64,000 bases of DNA from Chloroflexota bacterium (lineage in GTDB: Bacteria > Chloroflexota > Anaerolineae > JAAYZQ01): the NCBI GenBank assembly GCA_018606645.1, contig JAGVRI010000004.1:1-64000 (forward strand), written 5' to 3'. The notes under the pieces were generated by a model. The model made no database searches. It saw nothing but the letters and a program-made list of their open reading frames with translations, and was not told the origin of the DNA. Below are positions 7,705 to 16,564 of the stretch, one piece after another (positions within the stretch are counted from its first letter, which is position 1; each line of letters begins with the position of its first letter). Made by a program: the position numbers and the translations under genes.

Positions 7705-10062
7705 ATGACCGATGCCCGGCGCCTGGGCCCTGGCCGATCGATCGCCGTCGTCGGGCTGCTGGCGATTGCGGCCGTGGTCCTGGGCATGGCCCTCCATCGC
7801 CTGGCGGTGGACGACGCCTTTATCACCTACCGCTACGCCCTCAATCTGGCGACGGGCAAGGGCTTTACCTATAATGCCGATCAGCCCGTGCTGAGCACCA
7901 CCTCGCCGCTCTATGCCCTGCTTCTGGCCGTGGGGGCATGGCTTTGGGCTGACGCCGAACGCCTGCCCGCTCTGGCCAACATCATCTCGGCCGTTGCCAT
8001 CTGGATCGGCGGCGTATTACTGTTCGTCCTGGGCCGCCGGGAAAAGGCGCCGTGGCCCGGCGCGCTGGCCGGGCTGCTGTACGTCGTCCACCCACTGCTG
8101 TGGCTAAACCTTGGGTTGGAGACGGCCTTGTTCCTGGCCCTGGGGCTGGGGGCGATTCTGGCCTATCGCCGCCATCATCTAGCCTCGATGGCAGCGTTGC
8201 TGGCCCTGGCCACGGCGGTGCGGGGCGATGGGTTGATTGTGACGGGAGTGGTGGCGATCGCCCTTGTGGTTCAGGCAGCGCGCAAGACAGCGCCGCCCTT
8301 GGAAATCGCCGGGGGTTCAGGACCGTGGAAGAGGGTCCTGAGGGCGGCTGCAGTGTACCTCATCGTGTTGCTGCCCTGGCTGGCCTGGTTGACCTGGCAG
8401 TTTGGTTCCCCGCTGCCTGCGACCCTGACGGCCAAGAGGGCGCAGGCCGAGTTGGGCGTGACCGGCTTTTACGCCCACACGAGCTACCTGGAAGGGTTGG
8501 CGATCCTGCTCCGGGCGCGGCTACTTCAAAGCCCGTTGTATCTGCTCTTCGTTCCAGCCGTCCTGATGGGGTGGACTGCCATGGGGCGACGAGGACACTG
8601 GCTGGGCTTGATCCTGGCCTGGGGGTTAGCTCATCTGGTCAGCTATGCGCTTCTGGGGGTGGCTCCCTATGTCTGGTATTATGCCCCGTTGATCCCGGCC
8701 GTGGTCTGCAGCGCGGCTCTGGGCGTGGTCGAGGGGTTCCGCCGGGCGAGCGACCGACGAAGCGTTATCCTCCAGGTCCTTGCCGGGCTGTGGTTCGTCG
8801 GACTGTTGGCCGCCTTCCTCTGGTCCGACCGGGCCATCGTCCAGGCGTTGAACGAGCCGGGGATTCCCCCTGACCAGGTGATCAGCAAGGTGCTGCCCGA
8901 GGCCAAGGTGGACGTCTATGAGCGGGTGGGCCGCTGGCTTCACGATCATACTCCGCCCGAGGCGATGGTGGGCGTGACCGAGGTGGGAGTCATCGGGTAC
9001 TATGCACAGCGGCCCATGGTGGACTTTTTAGGGTTGCTGGAACCCGAGGTGGCCAGGGCCGTGGCGCGGGGCGATCTCTACTGGGCGGTGGTATACTATC
9101 AACCTGACTACCTGGCCCTGACGGCGATTTCCCCGCTGGTGGCCTATGACCTGCGGGCCGATCCCTGGTTCCAGTCGGCGTACACCCCGGTGCAGTCTTT
9201 CGAAGACCCGCGTTTCTGGGGTTCACCGGTAACGGTGTACCGACGGCGCGTCCCTCGCATCCCGTTGGCCGAACCGGTCGCACGTGGGCTGCCAACCGGA
9301 GCGGTCCGGCTGGACACGACCTTTGGCGACCGGGTGCGCCTGGTGGGGGCCGTACCGGGCGAAGGTACGGTTCAGCCGGGCGACATCCTGGCGGTGACGC
9401 TGTATTGGGAGGCGCTCCAGACGGTGGAGCACGATTACACGGTGTTTGTCCATCTCTTAGGGGAGCATGACCGTGTGATCGCCCAACGCGATGCTTTCCC
9501 GGGCCTGGGCGCCCGTCCGACCAGCCAGTGGAGGCTGGGGGAAGAGGTGGTGGACCCCTACTTGCTCGCCTTGCCGAACACCGCGTACGCTCCTGACCAG
9601 GCAGTGTGGGAAGTGGGACTGTATGACCCCCAGACGGGGCAGCGGCTGCCCACCGAAAGCGGCGGCGACAATGTGCGCTTTGGCGCGGTGACGGTGGCGC
9701 CTGCGGCCGAGCCCCTGCGCCTCGATTTTGGCGTGCTGACCGTGACCGGTTATGAACTGAGCCAACTGGCGCTCTCCTCAGGTCAGGCGTTGACCGTCAC
9801 CATCCAGACGGAGGGGGCCGGGGCGGCCCAGATTACGCTTCAACTGGTGGATGAGAGAGGGACGGTGGCGGCCCAGGCCAGCGGCAGGCCGGACCGGCGG
9901 ACCTACCGGTTGGTCCTGGGCCCCGAGGCGTTGCCCGGCGCCTATGATCTGGAACTGATCGTCACCGATCCGGCGACCGGTCGGCCATGGCCTTTGCTGG
10001 GGACCGACGGACAGCCATGGACGGAGCGGGTCCGGCTGACCAAAGTGCGCCTCTACCCATAA
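7705..10062 (+). CDS. Membrane glycosyltransferase-like protein (GT-C type) with C-terminal beta domain
   Basis: 785 residues. An N-terminal helix is followed by VDDAFITYRYALNLATGKGFTY, with the acidic DD motif in the first periplasmic loop that is characteristic of GT-C lipid-linked-sugar glycosyltransferases. About ten further hydrophobic segments run to roughly residue 400. The second half is soluble: a region of about 130 residues, then a beta-rich domain (FGDRVRLVGA... LAVTLYWEALQTVEHDYTVFVHLLG) often appended to such proteins in Chloroflexota. It probably transfers a sugar from a polyprenyl carrier on the outer face of the membrane; the substrate is unknown. The ATG at 7705 starts just before the first helix and lies after the promoter; an in-frame ATG at 7612 would overlap the -10 box. 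Confidence 0.75.
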   Translation: MTDARRLGPGRSIAVVGLLAIAAVVLGMALHRLAVDDAFITYRYALNLATGKGFTYNADQPVLSTTSPLYALLLAVGAWLWADAERLPALANIISAVAIWIGGVLLFVLGRREKAPWPGALAGLLYVVHPLLWLNLGLETALFLALGLGAILAYRRHHLASMAALLALATAVRGDGLIVTGVVAIALVVQAARKTAPPLEIAGGSGPWKRVLRAAAVYLIVLLPWLAWLTWQFGSPLPATLTAKRAQAELGVTGFYAHTSYLEGLAILLRARLLQSPLYLLFVPAVLMGWTAMGRRGHWLGLILAWGLAHLVSYALLGVAPYVWYYAPLIPAVVCSAALGVVEGFRRASDRRSVILQVLAGLWFVGLLAAFLWSDRAIVQALNEPGIPPDQVISKVLPEAKVDVYERVGRWLHDHTPPEAMVGVTEVGVIGYYAQRPMVDFLGLLEPEVARAVARGDLYWAVVYYQPDYLALTAISPLVAYDLRADPWFQSAYTPVQSFEDPRFWGSPVTVYRRRVPRIPLAEPVARGLPTGAVRLDTTFGDRVRLVGAVPGEGTVQPGDILAVTLYWEALQTVEHDYTVFVHLLGEHDRVIAQRDAFPGLGARPTSQWRLGEEVVDPYLLALPNTAYAPDQAVWEVGLYDPQTGQRLPTESGGDNVRFGAVTVAPAAEPLRLDFGVLTVTGYELSQLALSSGQALTVTIQTEGAGAAQITLQLVDERGTVAAQASGRPDRRTYRLVLGPEALPGAYDLELIVTDPATGRPWPLLGTDGQPWTERVRLTKVRLYP

Positions 10063-10063
10063 G

Positions 10064-10092
10064 TTTACAGGCGAGCCATTTTGGAGTACAAT
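10064..10092 (+). promoter_or_regulatory. Promoter for the radical SAM gene
   Basis: TTTACA (10064-10069), a 17-base spacer and TACAAT (10087-10092), starting just after the upstream stop codon. The start codon at 10110 is only 18 bases past the -10 box, so the 5' leader must be very short. Confidence 0.7.
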
Positions 10093-10109
10093 GGGAGGCG
10101 GAGGATCGG

Positions 10110-11561
10110 ATGAGAATTCTGTTGGTGAGTCCCAAATCGGGCCTCTGGAACTCGCGAAAACATATCCACATGGGCCTGGGCTATCTGGCCGGAGCGCTGC
10201 TGGCGGCCGGATATGAGGAGGTGACGCTGTTCGACGCCGAGGTCGAACCCGAGCCCCTGGCTGCGCTCCTGGCCCGCGAGCGCTATGACGTCGTGGGCAT
10301 TTCCAGCCCGACGCCTCTCATTTATGAAGCCTGGGAAGCAGCCGCCCTGGCCAAGGCCCAGGGCGCGATCACCATCCTGGGCGGCCCCCATCCCACCCTG
10401 CTCCCAGATGAATCAATGCACCGACCGGAAGTGGACCTGGTGGTGCGGGGCGAGGCGGAGGAGACCATTGTCGAGATCATGGCGGCGGTTGAGGAGACCG
10501 GGACGAGAGGGGAAGACGGCACGGGGCTGCGCCTGCCCGATGAGCCGTGGGCCGGCATCCGCGGGCTAAGCTATCGGAACCTGGCCGGCGAGATCGTCCA
10601 CAACCCGGCCCGTCCGCTGCGCCAGGAGATCGAGACCATTCCCTGGCCGGCCTATCATCTGTTCAAGATCGAGCGCTATACCAACCTGCAGCCCCTGACC
10701 GACGGGTTGGACCCCCACGCCCGGGCCTACACAATGCTCACCAGCCGGGGTTGCCCGTACCAATGCATCTACTGTTCCAAGCCGATCACCGGACATACCT
10801 GGCGCCCGCGGAGTCCTGAAGATGTGGTGGCCGAGTGGCGGTATCTGGTGCAGGAGATGCGGGCCACCGAGATTGGCATCACCGACGATGTGTGGAATTT
10901 ACGGCTGGACCGGGCCAAGGAGATCTGTCGGCTGCTGATCGCCGAGGGGTTGAACCGTGTACCCTGGGTCACCATCCACGGCATGCGCGCCGACCACACC
11001 GACGCCGAACTGTTTCGGTTGATGAAAGAGGCGGGCTGCAAGCGGGTCGGATTCGGCGTGGAGAGCGGGAACCAGGCGGTGTTGGATTCGATCAAAAAGC
11101 GGCAGACACTGGACGATGTACGCCGGGCGTTCCGGGAAGCCAAGGCGGCCGGCCTGCAGACGATGGGCTTTTTCATCTTTGGACTGCCGGCCGATACCGA
11201 AGAGACGATGGAAGATACGATCCGCTTTGCTCTGGAACTGGACCCGGACCTGGCCAATTTCATGATTGCCGCCCCCTATCCGGGCACCGAGTTGTGGGAG
11301 ATCGCCCGCCGGGACGGGAGATTGTTCAGCATGGATTGGCGCGATTATGCCATCCACGATGAAAAGGCGCGGTATGAACTGCCCACGCTGCCGGCCGAGT
11401 TGGTGGAGCGCAAATGGCATGAGGCCTACCGACGCTTCTACCTGCGGCCTGGCCGCATCTGGCGGCGGATCACCAGCCCCGACACCTGGCGTCGTCTGCC
11501 GCAGTACGCCAGCGACTTCGCTCGCTTCTTTCTGGGGCGCAAAACGGCGGCCAGAGGTTGA
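10110..11561 (+). CDS. B12-binding domain radical SAM protein
   Basis: 483 residues. The N-terminal cobalamin-binding Rossmann domain (about 1-130) starts MRILLVSPKSGLW and includes ILGGPHPTLLPDE. The radical SAM core carries CPYQCIYC with Cys215, Cys219 and Cys222 for the [4Fe-4S] cluster. It continues with GIESG-like VGFGVESGNQ and GFFIFGLPADTEE, the usual SAM-binding strands. This architecture is shared by BchE-type cyclases, methyltransferases and hopanoid-modifying enzymes, so the reaction cannot be named. The start at 10110 has GGAGG upstream; a longer in-frame opening from 9987 lies inside the preceding gene. No pathway genes adjoin it. Confidence 0.85.
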   Translation: MRILLVSPKSGLWNSRKHIHMGLGYLAGALLAAGYEEVTLFDAEVEPEPLAALLARERYDVVGISSPTPLIYEAWEAAALAKAQGAITILGGPHPTLLPDESMHRPEVDLVVRGEAEETIVEIMAAVEETGTRGEDGTGLRLPDEPWAGIRGLSYRNLAGEIVHNPARPLRQEIETIPWPAYHLFKIERYTNLQPLTDGLDPHARAYTMLTSRGCPYQCIYCSKPITGHTWRPRSPEDVVAEWRYLVQEMRATEIGITDDVWNLRLDRAKEICRLLIAEGLNRVPWVTIHGMRADHTDAELFRLMKEAGCKRVGFGVESGNQAVLDSIKKRQTLDDVRRAFREAKAAGLQTMGFFIFGLPADTEETMEDTIRFALELDPDLANFMIAAPYPGTELWEIARRDGRLFSMDWRDYAIHDEKARYELPTLPAELVERKWHEAYRRFYLRPGRIWRRITSPDTWRRLPQYASDFARFFLGRKTAARG

Positions 11562-11585
11562 CATCCGGGACGGGATGGGTATAAT
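11558..11585 (+). promoter_or_regulatory. tRNA-Tyr promoter
   Basis: TTGACA (11558-11563, overlapping the upstream TGA stop), a 16-base spacer and a perfect TATAAT (11580-11585), 15 bases before the mature tRNA. Confidence 0.8.
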
Positions 11586-11600
11586 TAGGGAGTACGATGC

Positions 11601-11682
11601 GGGCAGGTACCCAAGCGGCCAAAGGGAGCGGTCTGTAAAATCGTTGGCTCAGCCTTCGGAGGTTCGAATCCTCCCCTGCCCA
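11601..11682 (+). tRNA. tRNA-Tyr (GTA)
   Basis: Class II tRNA. Acceptor stem GGGCAGG/CCTGCCC, anticodon loop CTGTAAA with anticodon GTA, a long variable arm, and T-arm GGAGG-TTCGAAT-CCTCC. The discriminator is A, and the 3' CCA is not encoded (TCA follows). Confidence 0.95.
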
Positions 11683-11686
11683 TCAG

Positions 11687-11718
11687 CCGGCCCCTCGCCC
11701 GAGGGGCCGGTGATTTTT
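11687..11718 (+). terminator. Intrinsic terminator after tRNA-Tyr
   Basis: Ten-bp perfect GC-rich stem CCGGCCCCTC / GAGGGGCCGG with a 4-base loop, then TGATTTTT. It also lies at the 3' end of the convergent gene 11726-12757. Confidence 0.85.
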
Positions 11719-11725
11719 GGGGGGA

Positions 11726-12757
11726 TTACCACCTTGCGTGATGTTCTTCGGCAAATCCGACGATGCCGTTCAACTGGATCGTTTCCCCCTCGTCGGTGAT
11801 CATCGTGCCGTGGTAACGCCCGAACATCTGATGCACCTCGCTGGCGATCACCAGGAGGTTGGTGCGGGCCGTCCGATCGTAAAAGGGCACGAACTCCAGG
11901 TCCACTCGCCCATCGGGCGAGGCCATGCGCCACGGCCGCATGAAATTGGCCGGATCGTAGTCGAACTGCACCTCGTCCAGCTTGTGGACGCGGCCATTCA
12001 GAATGATCGCATTTTCGGTGGCGGCCGAGGTGTCGCCAAAGCCAAACCCCAGGTTCAGCCCGACGGAGCGCCCATCGGACAGGCGGGCTGAGGCGCTGGC
12101 CCACACCCAGAAGGATCGGTACTCCCACACGCCCCGGCCCCAGTCGAGATTGCCCAGGCATTCGTCAGGGCGGACCTCAAAACGCTGGCCCTGGTACTCG
12201 ACCCAGCCCTCGGCCGGCAGGCAGTTGATCTTGCGGTTGTAGTAGAACCGTTTGCCGGGGATGGGGATGACGAGGGTCATCGACTCGTGTCCCGGCGGCA
12301 GGGCCAGCTTCAGTTCGGCGCTCAGGCCCTGCCCTTCAAAACCGGGCCAGGCGACGGAGAGCCGCCGGGCCTCCGGTTCGGCAGCGAAGGTCAGGCGCAC
12401 CCGGCCGTTGTCGAAGGAACTCACACCCTCGGTGCTGTTACGGGGCAGGGTAATGCCCCGCGCCAGGGGGATCGTCAGCGTCTCCTCATGATGTCGCCGG
12501 GCGGCAAAATCCACGACGTAGGCAAAGACCTGCCCGGCATAGCCCAGATCGGCCAGGGTGAAGGAAAAGTAGTGGGTTGGTATGGTGAGGCCATAATAGT
12601 CCCAGCATTTGATCCGCAGCGGTTGGAGAACGCGGAGCCGGTAAAAGCCGACCTTCTCCAGGTTGCAGTCCAGGAGTGGCTGTCGGCTCCAGCCCACCTG
12701 GACCAACTCGCCCCGCTCATTCAGCAGGGGGGAAGGGGTAGTCAGTTCGTGCTGCAT
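11726..12757 (-). CDS. DUF2804 domain-containing protein
   Basis: 343 residues matching the DUF2804 pattern. The start MQHELTTPSPLLNERGELVQVGWSRQPLLDCN (quoted here as MQHELTTPSPLL and GWSRQPLLDCN) is typical, as are YYGLTIPTHYFSFTLADLGY, the KINCLPAEGWVEY segment and the LDWGRGVWEY stretch. The fold is predicted to be beta-rich. The biochemical role of the family is not established, to my knowledge. A ribosome site GAGGAGG lies about 10 bases before the ATG. It is downstream of tRNA-Lys on the same strand, and no separate promoter is obvious. Confidence 0.85.
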   Translation of the reverse strand: MQHELTTPSPLLNERGELVQVGWSRQPLLDCNLEKVGFYRLRVLQPLRIKCWDYYGLTIPTHYFSFTLADLGYAGQVFAYVVDFAARRHHEETLTIPLARGITLPRNSTEGVSSFDNGRVRLTFAAEPEARRLSVAWPGFEGQGLSAELKLALPPGHESMTLVIPIPGKRFYYNRKINCLPAEGWVEYQGQRFEVRPDECLGNLDWGRGVWEYRSFWVWASASARLSDGRSVGLNLGFGFGDTSAATENAIILNGRVHKLDEVQFDYDPANFMRPWRMASPDGRVDLEFVPFYDRTARTNLLVIASEVHQMFGRYHGTMITDEGETIQLNGIVGFAEEHHARW

Positions 12758-12783
12758 GGGATCTTTGCCTCCTCACACCCATT

Positions 12784-12807
12784 CCGGAACCAGGGGTGTG
12801 GTTCCGG
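12784..12807 (-). other. Perfect stem-loop between tRNA-Lys and the DUF2804 gene
   Basis: CCGGAACCA and TGGTTCCGG form a 9-bp stem with a 6-base loop. There is no T-tract on the minus strand, so it may be a processing signal, a weak tRNA-Lys terminator or a leader hairpin of the DUF2804 mRNA. Confidence 0.5.
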
Positions 12808-12903
12808 ATTAGACGTGAATCCCAAAGCCCTTGCCCCGGCCGGCCTGACAGCACCCCGACCAGGAAAGGACCGCCCCAATCACAGATTCCCGGGGCTGAC
12901 CAG

Positions 12904-12977
12904 TGAGCCGTGCTGGATTCGAACCAGCGACCCGCTGCTTAAAAGGCAGCTGCTCTGCCTGACTGAGCTAACGGCCC
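12904..12977 (-). tRNA. tRNA-Lys (TTT)
   Basis: Read on the minus strand: acceptor GGGCCGT / ACGGCTC (one G-U), D-arm TAGCTCAGTCAGGCAGAGC, anticodon loop CTTTTAA with TTT, T-arm CGCTGGTTCGAATCCAGC. Discriminator A; the CCA is not encoded. Confidence 0.95.
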
Positions 12978-12988
12978 AGGATGTTGCT

Positions 12989-13017
12989 ATTGTACCATCA
13001 GCCGTCCTGTTTGGCAA
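12989..13017 (-). promoter_or_regulatory. tRNA-Lys promoter
   Basis: Minus strand TTGCCA (13012-13017), 17 bases, TACAAT (12989-12994), about 12 bases before the tRNA and only 11 bases past the response-regulator stop. Confidence 0.7.
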
Positions 13018-13027
13018 ACAGGGCCTT

Positions 13028-13768
13028 TCAGTCGGCAGATGATGGTTCCTCTTCCTGTTGCTTGCGCTTGAAATCCACAAACCGGTAGCCGATCCCCCGC
13101 TCGGTCAGGATATAGCGCGGATGGGCCGGGTCCGGCTCGATCTTCTGGCGCAGGTAGGTGATATATAACCGCAACAGGCCCGTCTCGTCCCGATACTCAT
13201 AGCCCCACACTTTCGACAGCAGCATTTCATGGGTCATCACCCAGCCGGCATTGTTCACCAGATGATAGAGTAGACGATGTTCGGTGGGACGCAGGCGAAT
13301 CCGCTCGCCCCCGACAATCACCTCCCGTTGCCGAAAATCAATCTGTAGGTAATCGTCAATCCGGATGATGGTTCTGGCGACCGGAGAGGGCATCTCAGCC
13401 CGGCGCAACACGGCCCGGATGCGGCTGGCGAGTTCCCGCGGACTGAACGGTTTGGTCACATAATCATCAGCGCCCAGTTCCAATCCCCGGATGCGGTCCG
13501 CTTCGTCGCCCTTGACGGTGAGCATGATGACCGGCACGGTCGAGATCTCGCGCAGCCGGGCCAGCGTCTCAAAGCCATCCATGTCGGGCATCATCACATC
13601 GAGCACCACCAGGTCCGGCAGCTCGTCCCGCACCTTCTCCAGCGCCTCCAGCCCATTGCTGGCCTCAATCACCCGGTAGCCCTCCAGCTCCAGGTTCATG
13701 CGCACAAAGCGGACCATCCGCGGCTCATCGTCTACCACCAAGATCAACCTGTCCGTCGCTGAGCTCAT
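13028..13768 (-). CDS. OmpR/PhoB-family response regulator
   Basis: 246 residues. The N-terminal receiver domain has Asp13-Asp14, phospho-acceptor Asp57 in VVLDVMMPD, and KPF near residue 110. The C-terminal winged-helix DNA-binding domain (about 140-235) includes [17 protein letters not shown] and the [16 protein letters not shown] recognition region, ending ERGIGYRF. It lies 68 bases after the histidine kinase gene and is its evident partner. Targets are unknown; the galK/apgM context hints at carbon supply. Confidence 0.93.
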   Translation of the reverse strand: MSSATDRLILVVDDEPRMVRFVRMNLELEGYRVIEASNGLEALEKVRDELPDLVVLDVMMPDMDGFETLARLREISTVPVIMLTVKGDEADRIRGLELGADDYVTKPFSPRELASRIRAVLRRAEMPSPVARTIIRIDDYLQIDFRQREVIVGGERIRLRPTEHRLLYHLVNNAGWVMTHEMLLSKVWGYEYRDETGLLRLYITYLRQKIEPDPAHPRYILTERGIGYRFVDFKRKQQEEEPSSAD

Positions 13769-13836
13769 GGTACGTACCCATCCATCTCCGAATCGCTGTC
13801 AACGAATCAACGGGCCATTCTCGATTCGCTGACATT

Positions 13837-15402
13837 TTACTTCTTGGGCAGGGTGAACATAAAGATCGAGCCCCGGCCTGGGGCGCTTTCGACCCACACC
13901 CGTCCCCCGTGGGCCTCCACGATGGCTTTGACCAGGTAGAGGCCCAGTCCGGCCCCTTCGGTGCGGCGATGCAGTCCGGTTTCCACCCGATGAAAACGGT
14001 CAAAGATGCGACTCTGTTCCTCCGGGGGGATGCCGATTCCCTGGTCCGCCACGTAGACGGTCACTCCGGTCTGATCGGCCCGGCCCCCCACCCACACCGT
14101 GCCCCCGTCCGGTGAATACTTGACGGCGTTGCTGATCAGATTAGTCAACACCTCGCGCAGACGTTCCGGATCTCCCCAGACCAGGGGAAAGTCTGGCGGG
14201 AAATCCAGTTCAAAGGTGTGAATCTGGGTCTGGGTGCGAAACCGGTCCACGATCTTTTCGGCCAGGCGCGGCAGGTTGACGTCGGTCGGCTCCAGCTTCA
14301 GACCCCCTGCCTGGATGCGGCTGGCCTCCAACAGGCTGTCGATCAGGTTCGTCAGGTGATCGGCCTCCTCGGCGATCACTTTCAGGCTCTCCTGAACCGT
14401 CTCCCGGTCCCAGGTCGCGTCCTCCCGGCGCAGCGTTTCGGCATAGCCTTTGATCAAGGCCACCGGGGTCTTGAGTTCGTGCGAGATCACCGAGACAAAG
14501 GTGGATTTGAGCTCCTCTGCCTGGCGAAAGCGGGTGATGTCCACCACGTTGAGGATGGTCCGCGCCAACGTGCCTTCTTCGTCATACAGCGGGGTCGCGG
14601 TGACCCCCACCGTCAGCACCGGTCCGCCCCGGCGCACCACGTCGCCCTCGACATAGGCGCGGACCTCCGCCGCCGAGGTCCGTTTCGGTTCGGGTTGGGG
14701 CAATGGGATCGGGCGGCCTTGACGATCGCGGAGCATCAACACCTCAGTGGCCGGGTGGCCGAGAGCCTCTTCGGGGTCCCAGCCGGTGATCCGGGCCAAG
14801 GCGCGGTTGAACACCAACACCCGACCTTGGGCATCCAGAATCATGATCCCTTCGGCGCTATTCTCAATGATCGCCGACAGGGCCCGCCGTTCCTCATCCA
14901 CCTGTTGATAGAGTTCGGCGTTGCGCACCGCGATCGCGGCCTGGTCGGCAAAGGCGGCCAGCAACATCCGGTCGCTGGCTGAAAAGGCCACGCCAGTGGT
15001 GCGCAGGATATAGATGACCCCGATCAGCCGCTCCTCAATGGTCAGCGGCAGGGCCACCACCTGGCTCAGGGCCAGCCCGGCGGCGGCAGCGACCATGCCC
15101 AACCGCATCTGTAGATCGGGGATGGTCCACCGCGAGAGGGGAACCTGGAGGTCCCACAGCCCGGGCAGGTCGTCCCATAGCGGCTGGAAGAAGCGGAGCA
15201 GGCCCGTGGGCAGCCCGTAGCTGGCCCTCACCCGCATCACGCCATCGCGACCGCGAAGGACAATCAGCCCCGCCTGGCCGCGCAAGAGCTCCACCGCGCT
15301 CCTGAGAGTGAGCTCGAGCAGCGACGGCAGGTCCAGCCGCGAGGTCATCGCCCGGCTGATCTCGAGCAGATAGTCACGTTGGCGAAGATGATAATCCTGC
15401 AT
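13837..15402 (-). CDS. Soluble sensor histidine kinase (GAF-PAS-HisKA-HATPase)
   Basis: 521 residues with no transmembrane segment. A GAF domain covers about 15-165, followed by a PAS domain at about 172-295 (LSAIIENSAEGIMILDAQGRVLVFN). The dimerisation/phospho-acceptor helix contains SHELKTP with His308. The ATPase domain has an N box (NLISNAVKYS), a G1 box (DQGIGIP) and a G2 box (GAGLGLYLVK). The ATG at 15402 is chosen because it begins the coiled region before GAF and sits 7 bases after the galK stop; an in-frame extension would run through galK. A cytoplasmic ligand or redox signal is implied by GAF/PAS and the absence of membrane helices. Confidence 0.92.
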   Translation of the reverse strand: MQDYHLRQRDYLLEISRAMTSRLDLPSLLELTLRSAVELLRGQAGLIVLRGRDGVMRVRASYGLPTGLLRFFQPLWDDLPGLWDLQVPLSRWTIPDLQMRLGMVAAAAGLALSQVVALPLTIEERLIGVIYILRTTGVAFSASDRMLLAAFADQAAIAVRNAELYQQVDEERRALSAIIENSAEGIMILDAQGRVLVFNRALARITGWDPEEALGHPATEVLMLRDRQGRPIPLPQPEPKRTSAAEVRAYVEGDVVRRGGPVLTVGVTATPLYDEEGTLARTILNVVDITRFRQAEELKSTFVSVISHELKTPVALIKGYAETLRREDATWDRETVQESLKVIAEEADHLTNLIDSLLEASRIQAGGLKLEPTDVNLPRLAEKIVDRFRTQTQIHTFELDFPPDFPLVWGDPERLREVLTNLISNAVKYSPDGGTVWVGGRADQTGVTVYVADQGIGIPPEEQSRIFDRFHRVETGLHRRTEGAGLGLYLVKAIVEAHGGRVWVESAPGRGSIFMFTLPKK

Positions 15403-15409
15403 CGCTCTG

Positions 15410-16564
15410 TCACCCCACAGGGCCGGCCCCGGCTGCCGCCCGGCAGCGGTAGATGGCCGGCTTGCGGAGCATCTGCCGCTCGTACAGCATGGCAACGGTC
15501 TGGCAAAAGGGCTCGATGGCGTCTGCCTGTACCAGCGCCACCACACAACCGCCAAAGCCTGCTCCGGTCATTCGCGCTCCCCAGCATCCCGGTTGCGACT
15601 GAGCCAGCGCCGCCATCCAGTCCAGTTCTTCGCAACTCACTTCATACAGGTCGCGCAGACTAGCATGCGATTCGTTCATCAACAGGCCAAAGACGGCCAC
15701 ATCGCCCCGGCGCAGCGCCTCTGCCGCCCGCAGGGTCCGGTCGTTTTCATAGACCACGTGGCGGCATCGCTTTCGCAACAAGGGCGGAAGCTGATCGGCC
15801 TGGGCGTCAAACGTTTGGACGTCCAGGTCGCGTAAGGCAGCCACGCCCAGCCGTCGCGCCCCTTCTTCACACTGGGTTCGCCGCTCGTTGTACGCCGAGT
15901 GGGCCAGGCTGCGCCGCTTGCCGGTATCACAGACGGCAATGACCGCATCGGTCGGCAAGGGGATCGGTTGCCAGGTCAGATGACGACAGTCGATCAACAG
16001 AGCATGGTTCTCCTGTCCTGCCAGGCAAATCAGCGGGTCCATCAATCCGCACTGAGTGCCGACGAATTCATGTTCGGCCTGCTGGCACAGCCGGGCCAGT
16101 TCCACATCCGACACATCCAGGTCAAAAAGGTGCCGGGCGGCCGTGGCCACCGCCACCTCTACCGCCGCCGAGGAACTCAACCCTCCGCCGATGGGCACAT
16201 CACCGCCATAGGCCAGGTCCATCCCACCCAGACGATGCCCGGCCCGCTCCAAACCCGCCAGCACACCACGGATATAGTTGCTCCAGCGAACCCTCGAGCT
16301 GGGCCGCAGCCCATCGAGGACAAACGAATCCTCCTCGTTCAGGGTAATGGCTCGGACGCGGACCTGCCGGTCATGGCGCGGCGCAGCCGCCACCCACACC
16401 GCCCGGTCAATGGCCATCGGCAGGACAAATCCGTCGTTGTAATCGGTGTGTTCGCCAATGAGGTTGATCCGGCCTGGCGCGCGGAACAGCCGCCAAGGTG
16501 GATACCCAAAGGCGGTTTCGAACGCCGTCCGCGTCATCAGGTCCCACGTAACGCTAGGCGCCAT
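15410..16564 (-). CDS. galK: Galactokinase
   Basis: 384 residues, the usual size. The galactokinase signature GRINLIGEHTDYNDG lies at 31-45, the GHMP ATP-binding loop (GGGLSSSAAVEV) near 125-137, and the C-terminal GHMP motif as MTGAGFGGCVVAL. It phosphorylates galactose to galactose-1-phosphate in the Leloir pathway. The first ATG overlaps the apgM coding end by 11 bases; a second in-frame ATG nine codons in (16537) is also plausible. No galT or galE is seen nearby; instead it is followed by a two-component system. Confidence 0.93.
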   Translation of the reverse strand: MAPSVTWDLMTRTAFETAFGYPPWRLFRAPGRINLIGEHTDYNDGFVLPMAIDRAVWVAAAPRHDRQVRVRAITLNEEDSFVLDGLRPSSRVRWSNYIRGVLAGLERAGHRLGGMDLAYGGDVPIGGGLSSSAAVEVAVATAARHLFDLDVSDVELARLCQQAEHEFVGTQCGLMDPLICLAGQENHALLIDCRHLTWQPIPLPTDAVIAVCDTGKRRSLAHSAYNERRTQCEEGARRLGVAALRDLDVQTFDAQADQLPPLLRKRCRHVVYENDRTLRAAEALRRGDVAVFGLLMNESHASLRDLYEVSCEELDWMAALAQSQPGCWGARMTGAGFGGCVVALVQADAIEPFCQTVAMLYERQMLRKPAIYRCRAAAGAGPVG